From Siccirubricoccus sp. G192 (GTDB lineage Bacteria > Pseudomonadota > Alphaproteobacteria > Acetobacterales > Acetobacteraceae), in assembly GCF_019084075.1 (NCBI RefSeq), contig NZ_JAHREN010000001.1, forward strand, positions 4,986,501 to 5,050,500: a DNA stretch of 64,000 nucleotides, in the 5' to 3' direction. The position numbers and the translations under genes were made by a program. The notes beneath the pieces were generated by a model that made no database searches, was not told where the DNA came from, and saw only the letters and a program-made list of their open reading frames with translations. The stretch's first letter is position 1, and each line of letters opens with the position of its first letter. Of this stretch, positions 59,840 to 64,000 are shown in pieces.

Positions 59840-60584
59840 TTACGCGGCCCTTGCGGCGGGGCCGGCCTGGAACAGCCGCCCGGCGGTAATGCCCCCCCAT
59901 CGGCACCCCCATCCGCGCCAGCCCGGCCCAGAGCGAGGCCTGGTTGGAGCTGATGACCGGCCGGCCGGACCGCGCCTCGATCATCGCGATGCGGTCGAGG
60001 GTCAGGAGATTGGTGCAGCTGATGAAGATGGTGTCGCAATCGCGGATGGCGGCCGCATTGCCCAGCACCAGCTCCGCCACCTGGTCCGAGGAGATGGTGC
60101 GGATATCCTCGCTGGTCGGGCAGCGGAAGCTTTCCAGGGCGACGGTCTCCATCCGGAAATGCTTGAGGAAGGCCAGTTCGTGCTCGTTCACCTCGTCCGG
60201 ATAGGGGGTGATGAGGAAGACCCGGCGCGCGCCCAGCGCCTGCAACGCCTCGACCACCGCCGTGGAGGTGGTGACCGCGGGGATGCCGGTGCGGCTGGTG
60301 ATCCGCGCCGCGAGCCGCGCCTCGTTGCCGATCCCTTCCAGGAAGCTGCCGCTGGTGCAGCCATAGACGATCACCTCGGGATAGGCCTGCGCGAGGTCGT
60401 GCGCCGCCTGCTCGAGGGACTCCGCCATGGCCAGCAGCGATTCCCGGGAGATGGCGTTGCCGGGGCGCGACAGGCGGTTGTGGTTCATCACCACGCCGGG
60501 CGGCAGATGCGCCGGCAGCTCGCGCTCCATGGCCACATTGCCCGGCGGCGCCAGGATGCCGATGCGGCGCACCTTGTTGTCCAT
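59840..60584 (-). CDS. Maleate cis-trans isomerase/arylmalonate decarboxylase family enzyme (apparent frameshift in a C7 run)
   Basis: An Asp/Glu racemase-superfamily enzyme of about 247 residues. RRIGILAPPGNVAMERELP is the maleate isomerase-type start. The two active-site cysteines are in VIVYGCTSGSFLEG and IFISCTNLLTLDRI, a pair typical of maleate isomerase and hydantoin racemase relatives. Near the end seven C (+ strand 59892-59898) shift the frame. With six, the tail reads GVPMGGITAGRLFQAGPAA and stops at 59840. Nearby hyuAB makes hydantoin racemase-like or maleate/maleamate metabolism plausible. Confidence 0.85.
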
Positions 60585-60697
60585 TCTTGGCTCTCCCTGC
60601 CTTGCTTGCGGGCGTCCGGCGGGGCCGCCCGGCGGCCATGCGGAAAGTAAAGACCCGGCGGGCGGCCGCTTCCAGTGGAGATTTTGGGGTGCCCGCC

Positions 60698-62095
60698 TCA
60701 ACCGGCCGAGGGCGCGGGTGCCGGTCCCGCACGGCGCCAGGACCGCCGGAGCCCCCCGTCGGCACCCTGCTCGGCAGCCGGCAGTTCCAGCATGGCGAGC
60801 GTGCCGCCGAGGCCGGCGCCGCGGCCGAGCGTAAGCCGCCCGCCATGCAGCGCGGCCAGGTCGGCGGCGATGGCGAGGCCGAGCCCGGCGCCCGGCCGGG
60901 CCTCGTCGAGCCGCACGCCCCGGTCCAGCGCCGCCTCCGCCTGCTCCGGCGGCAGGCCGGGGCCGTCATCCTCCACCGCCACCGCCACGCTGCGGCCGGA
61001 GGGATGGACCCGCACCTCCACCCGTGCGGCGGCCCATTTGCAGGCATTCTCCATCAGGTTGCCGATCATCTCGATCAGGTCCTGCCGGTCGGCGCGGACG
61101 CGCAGCCCGGCATCGCCCTGCACGGCGATCCCGATGCCCTCCTCCGCCCGCAGGCGCCGCAGGGCGGCGGCGACCTCCTCGGCGGCGGCGAGCGGCGAGG
61201 CGCTGGCCGCCGCGGCCCCGGCCAGCGCGGCGGAGCGCGCCCGCGCCAAGTGGTGCTGCACGATCCGCTCGATCTCCAGGGATTGCGCGCGCGCGATCCG
61301 CACCTGCGGGTCGGGCTGGTCCAGCGCATTCCGCAGCACGGCCACGGGGGTCTTCAGCGCATGCGCCAGGTTGCCGACATGGGCGCGCGCCCGCTCCACC
61401 GTCGCGCGGTTCTGCGCGATCAGCGCATCCACCTCCTCCACGAGAGGCGCGATCTCGGCCGGCGCGACGAGGGCCAGCCGGTCACGCTCCCCCGCCCGCA
61501 CTGCCGCCAGCGCCCGCTGCGCCGCGCGCAGCGGCCGCATGGCCCAGACCACCTGCGCCGCCAGCCCGCCGACGAGGCCCGCCCCGAGCAGGACGAAGGC
61601 CAGGGCGAGGCCGCGATGCAGCCGTGCCACCTCCTGCTCCGTCGCCTCCCGCGACACACCCACCTGGACGAACAAGGGCCCCGCCGCGTCCGGAATCTCG
61701 ACGCGACGCTCCAGCAGCCGGAGGTTCTCGCCGCGCGGGCCGGGGGCGTCCCGGGCCACCATGCCGCCCTCGCCCGTGCCGGCGGGCGGTGGCAGGCCGG
61801 AATCCCAGAGCGAGCGGGAGGTGGCCACGCCTCCCGGTCCGGTCACCTGCCAGTAGCGGCCGGAAAGCGGCCTTTCGAATTCCGGGTCGGGCAGCGGCCG
61901 GTCGAGGCGTGGCCTTCCTGCCGCATCCACCGCCGCCGCGGCGACGACCGCGTCGAGCATGGTCGAGAGCCGTGCATCCGCGGCCTGCTCGATGTGGCGC
62001 TCGGCGAGGCCGGAGACGAACCAGCCCGCAAAGCCGAGGCCCACCGCGACCCAGAGCGAGGCGAGCAGCGCGACGCGGCGGGTCAGCGAGCCCAT
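60698..62095 (-). CDS. Two-component sensor histidine kinase (PhoQ/QseC-like)
   Basis: A 465-residue inner-membrane kinase. Helix 1 (VALLASLWVAVGLGFAGWFV), a periplasmic sensor domain of about 140 residues, helix 2 (LALAFVLLGAGLVGGLAAQV) and HAMP. The H-box is NLAHALKTPVAVLRN, the N-box NLMENACKWA, with DDGPGLP and GAGLGLAIA in the ATP lid. It should phosphorylate the response regulator at 62293-62976, from which it is separated by 197 bp of palindromic repeats, unusual inside an HK/RR operon. Start at 62095; no good ribosome-binding site is visible. Confidence 0.93.
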   Translation of the reverse strand: MGSLTRRVALLASLWVAVGLGFAGWFVSGLAERHIEQAADARLSTMLDAVVAAAAVDAAGRPRLDRPLPDPEFERPLSGRYWQVTGPGGVATSRSLWDSGLPPPAGTGEGGMVARDAPGPRGENLRLLERRVEIPDAAGPLFVQVGVSREATEQEVARLHRGLALAFVLLGAGLVGGLAAQVVWAMRPLRAAQRALAAVRAGERDRLALVAPAEIAPLVEEVDALIAQNRATVERARAHVGNLAHALKTPVAVLRNALDQPDPQVRIARAQSLEIERIVQHHLARARSAALAGAAAASASPLAAAEEVAAALRRLRAEEGIGIAVQGDAGLRVRADRQDLIEMIGNLMENACKWAAARVEVRVHPSGRSVAVAVEDDGPGLPPEQAEAALDRGVRLDEARPGAGLGLAIAADLAALHGGRLTLGRGAGLGGTLAMLELPAAEQGADGGLRRSWRRAGPAPAPSAG

Positions 62096-62110
62096 GGCGG
62101 CAGTGCCTGG

Positions 62111-62157
62111 AGCGGATCGCCGCAGGGCGGCATCGCCCGAAGGCGTGAATCTGCCCT
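62111..62157. repeat. Degenerate copy of the first hairpin of the 104-bp repeat
   Basis: This segment aligns with the first 49 bases of the full repeat (AGCGGATCGCCGCAGGGCGG against AGCAGATCGCCGCAGGGCGG at 62213-62232, then GAAGGCGTGAATCTG). The palindrome arms have decayed. It sits between the kinase start and the intact copy, making a mosaic. Confidence 0.7.
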
Positions 62158-62171
62158 GAAAGCAATGAGGC

Positions 62172-62210
62172 AGAGCATTTACCGTGACCCTTGTGAACGG
62201 AAAATGCTCT
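62172..62210. repeat. GCATTT hairpin next to the 104-bp repeat
   Basis: AGAGCATTT (62172-62180) pairs with AAATGCTCT (62202-62210), extended by CCGT/ACGG inside. It touches copy 2 of the long repeat without a gap. A relaxed relative lies at 13797-13838. Confidence 0.7.
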
Positions 62211-62314
62211 AGAGCAGATCGCCGCAGGGCGGAACCGCCCGGAGGCGTGAATCTGCTCTACACACAACAGCCTACAGCGGCGTGCCGAACCATCAATTCG
62301 GCACGCCGCTGTAG
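62211..62314. repeat. 104-bp two-hairpin repeat, copy 2
   Basis: Same architecture as copy 1 at 42931-43034, differing at two positions in the spacer between hairpins. Its second palindrome reaches into the 3' end of the response regulator gene and supplies the codons YSGVPN and the stop (62293-62310 on the minus strand). The element thus sits exactly at a gene end, as copy 1 does. Confidence 0.9.
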
Positions 62315-62976
62315 CCCGGACCCGACGCCAGCCGATAGCCCTGGCCGCGCACCGTCTCGATCAACCCCTCGCCGAGCTTCCGCCGCAGCCGGGCCACGAT
62401 GACCTCCAGCGTGTTGCTGTCGCGGTCGAAATCCTGCGCGTAGAGATGCTCGGTCAGCTCGGTCTTGGAGACCGGCCGCCCGGCATGATGCGCGAGATAG
62501 GCGAGCAGCCCGTATTCCAGCGCGGTCAGCCGCACCGGCAGGCCCTCCAGCGTCACGCCACGCGCGGCGGTGTCTATGCGCAGCCTTCCCAGCACGATCT
62601 CCGGCCGCGCCAGCCCATGCGCCCGGCGGATCAGGGCCTGCAGGCGCGCGATCAGCTCGGCCATGACGAAGGGCTTGGCCAGGTAGTCGTCGGCGCCGGC
62701 GTTCAGCCCTTCCACCTTCTCGGTCCAGGCATCCCGGGCGGTCAGGATCAGCACCGGCATGCGCCGCCCCGCCGCGCGCCAGCGCCGCAGCACGGAAAGC
62801 CCGTCCAGCCGCGGCAGGCCGAGATCGAGCACGACGGCATCGTAGGGCTCCGTCTCACCGAGGAACAGCGCCTCCTCCCCGTCCGGGGCCTGGTCCACGG
62901 CGAAGCCCGCCTGCGCGAGTGCGGCGCGGAGCTGTCCGGCAAGCGCCTCGCTGTCCTCCACCACCAGCACCCGCAT
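62293..62976 (-). CDS. OmpR/PhoB-family response regulator
   Basis: A 227-residue regulator. The receiver domain starts MRVLVVEDSEALAGQ, with the phospho-acceptor Asp in AVVLDLGLPRLDG and the conserved Lys in DYLAKPFVMAE. The winged-helix DNA-binding domain ends DFDRDSNTLEVIVARLRRKL, GLIETVRGQGYRL. The last residues YSGVPN come from the palindromic repeat and extend the protein a little beyond the usual end. Coupled by ATGA overlap to the PepSY gene upstream (62976). A direct repeat of CTGAAC in the promoter region (63321-63337) is the likely binding site. Confidence 0.93.
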   Translation of the reverse strand: MRVLVVEDSEALAGQLRAALAQAGFAVDQAPDGEEALFLGETEPYDAVVLDLGLPRLDGLSVLRRWRAAGRRMPVLILTARDAWTEKVEGLNAGADDYLAKPFVMAELIARLQALIRRAHGLARPEIVLGRLRIDTAARGVTLEGLPVRLTALEYGLLAYLAHHAGRPVSKTELTEHLYAQDFDRDSNTLEVIVARLRRKLGEGLIETVRGQGYRLASGPGYSGVPN

Positions 62977-63296
62977 CAGCGCCGCTCCTGGGCCGGCCCC
63001 TTGCTCCGCAGCACCGCGGCGGTGGCGGCATCCACCTCCAGCTCGAAGACCCGCCCGCTCGGTGGCAGCAGCTTCAGCTCATAGACCCAGCGGCCGTCCT
63101 CGCGGTCGAGATCGACCTCGATCACCCGGCCGATATAGCGGCGCTCGATCTCGGCCAGGATCTCGGCAAGCGGCCGGATCTCGCCGGCGGCCAGCGCCGC
63201 CCGGGCGCGCTCCTGGTCGTCGTTGTCACGGGCCGCGGCCGGGCGGATGGCGAGGGCCGCCAGGCAGGCGGCAAGGAGGGCGGGTCTGCGCTGCAT
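62976..63296 (-). CDS. Exported PepSY-domain protein
   Basis: A 106-residue periplasmic protein. Signal peptide ALLAACLAALAIRPAAA, then one PepSY domain (IRPLAEILAEIERRYIGRVI, DREDGRWVYELKLLPPSGRV, VDAATAAVL). Small PepSY proteins often sit beside HK/RR pairs and may modulate the sensor in the periplasm. First gene of a PepSY-RR-(repeats)-HK unit. Divergent from a second PepSY gene at 63430 with a 133-bp shared regulatory region. Confidence 0.9.
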   Translation of the reverse strand: MQRRPALLAACLAALAIRPAAARDNDDQERARAALAAGEIRPLAEILAEIERRYIGRVIEVDLDREDGRWVYELKLLPPSGRVFELEVDAATAAVLRSKGPAQERR

Positions 63297-63319
63297 GGTG
63301 GTCCCGATACGCCTCGCAA

Positions 63320-63361
63320 GCTGAACGCCGGCTGAACCGCCGGCTCAGCGCCGGTTCAGCC
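63320..63361. promoter_or_regulatory. Candidate response-regulator binding region
   Basis: CTGAAC at 63321-63326 and 63332-63337 is a direct repeat with an 11-bp period, the helical spacing of OmpR/PhoB-type sites. A third relaxed copy (CTCAGC, 63344-63349) and an inverted one (GTTCAGC, 63354-63360) follow. The cluster lies between two divergent PepSY genes, one of which leads the regulator operon. Confidence 0.6.
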
Positions 63362-63429
63362 TGGCCCGGCCAGGATGCCCCCATCGCAACCCGGCGGCCA
63401 CCCCGCCGCCGCAAACAGGAGAACAGGTC

Positions 63430-63969
63430 ATGACGGGCATCGAGGAGTCCATGGTGAAGCTGGCGCTGGCCATCGCCCTCTGCGGCCTCATCCCCGCAGG
63501 CGCTGCGCTGGCCTCGGAGCGGGCGCGGGAGGCCGCCGGGGGCCAGCGCCTCGCCGGCACCATCGGGGAGATACGCGGCGAGCGGCTGGTGCTTGTCACC
63601 GAACAGGGCGGCCGCGTCACGGTGGATGCCGAACGCTGTGCCGCCGCCGCCACGGTCGGCGAGAAGGTGGAATTCACCGGCCACCCGGAGCGGGATGGGG
63701 AATTCGAGGCCCGCAGCATGACCCGCCCCGGCGGCGCCGTCCTGGCCTGCGACGACGATCGCCGCGACGACCGCCACCGGCTGGCCGCGGCGGCGCCGGT
63801 GGATGCCGCGGCGGCCATCGAGGCCGCCCGCCGCGCCGGCTATCCGCGCGTGACCGATCTGGAATGGGAGCGCGGCGCCTGGAAGCTCCGGACGGCGGAT
63901 GCCGATGGCCGTGCGGCGCGGCTGATGGTGGATGGCTGGACCGGCCAGCTCTCCACCCGGCAGCGCTAG
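63430..63969 (+). CDS. Exported protein with C-terminal PepSY-like domain
   Basis: A 179-residue periplasmic protein. Signal segment VKLALAIALCGLIPAGAALA; a middle OB-like segment (GTIGEIRGERLVLVTEQGGR, KVEFTGHPERDGEF); and a C-terminal PepSY-type unit (AAIEAARRAGYPRVTDLEWE, then ARLMVDGWTGQL). ATG at 63430 is preceded by AGGAGAACAGG; ATG at 63451 is a second choice. Divergent from the PepSY-RR-HK operon and sharing its candidate binding region, so it is a probable target of that regulator. Confidence 0.85.
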   Translation: MTGIEESMVKLALAIALCGLIPAGAALASERAREAAGGQRLAGTIGEIRGERLVLVTEQGGRVTVDAERCAAAATVGEKVEFTGHPERDGEFEARSMTRPGGAVLACDDDRRDDRHRLAAAAPVDAAAAIEAARRAGYPRVTDLEWERGAWKLRTADADGRAARLMVDGWTGQLSTRQR

Positions 63970-63970
63970 G

Positions 63971-63992
63971 GCCGTGCCATGACCGGCACGGC
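63971..63992 (+). terminator. Hairpin after the PepSY gene, at the window edge
   Basis: GCCGTGCC (63971-63978) pairs perfectly with 63985-63992. The loop contains an ATG (63979) that could instead start a further gene (MTGTAPG) running off the edge. The window ends too soon to decide. Confidence 0.35.
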
Positions 63993-64000
63993 GCCAGGCA

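Overview
The window looks like a piece of a high-GC alphaproteobacterial chromosome, most likely Acetobacteraceae (Roseomonas-like). This rests on the strong G+C bias at third codon positions, the number of Bug/TTT-type periplasmic receptor genes (five here), a cysteine-free family-4-like uracil-DNA glycosylase, a NepR-like small protein and a PEP-CTERM protein. Taxonomy is inferred from gene content only. I saw no rRNA, tRNA, CRISPR array or intact insertion sequence.

Layout. 1-9.9 kb: DinB-like and GST genes around a RES-toxin remnant, small unknown genes, a PEP-CTERM protein behind a near-perfect sigma-54 promoter, ETF-ubiquinone oxidoreductase divergent from a cysteine-free UDG, lytic transglycosylase, moaB, a small repeat protein and a NepR-like protein. 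10-18 kb: amidase, an IS5-type helix-turn-helix protein, the yfgM-bamB-der outer-membrane/ribosome set, and a 549-residue coiled-coil lipoprotein. 18-25 kb: dihydroorotase plus a tightly overlapping block of four glycosyltransferases and asnB, probably an envelope glycan locus. 25-29.7 kb: YgfZ, a methyltransferase, a stress SDR and a LysR/Bug pair. 29.7-35.3 kb: an RND efflux pump with its divergent TetR regulator and a TtgR/AcrR-like operator. 35-45.6 kb: patatin, a peptide-type ABC importer, an EamA exporter, a mercuric-reductase-like flavoprotein and a second transglycosylase. 45.6-52.4 kb: an acyl-CoA catabolic block (Bug receptor, two acyl-CoA dehydrogenases, thiolase, DUF35 protein, Bug receptor, TetR) with two matching candidate TetR sites. 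The acyl-CoA dehydrogenases could feed electrons through ETF to the ETF-QO at 4-6 kb. 52.4-60.6 kb: small genes, hydantoinase hyuAB, two Bug receptors and a maleate isomerase-type enzyme. 60.7-64 kb: a histidine kinase/response regulator/PepSY circuit with a divergent PepSY gene and an 11-bp-spaced direct repeat between them.

Two features cut across the window. First, nine genes carry an apparent single frameshift (slt, amidase, ygfZ, a Bug receptor, the RND pump, its adaptor, TetR, patatin start, maleate isomerase). Several sit in G or C homopolymers, so sequencing or assembly error is the leading explanation. Second, palindromic intergenic repeats occur. The best is a 104-bp two-hairpin element present twice, at 42931-43034 and 62211-62314. 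The second copy encodes the last residues and stop codon of the response regulator.
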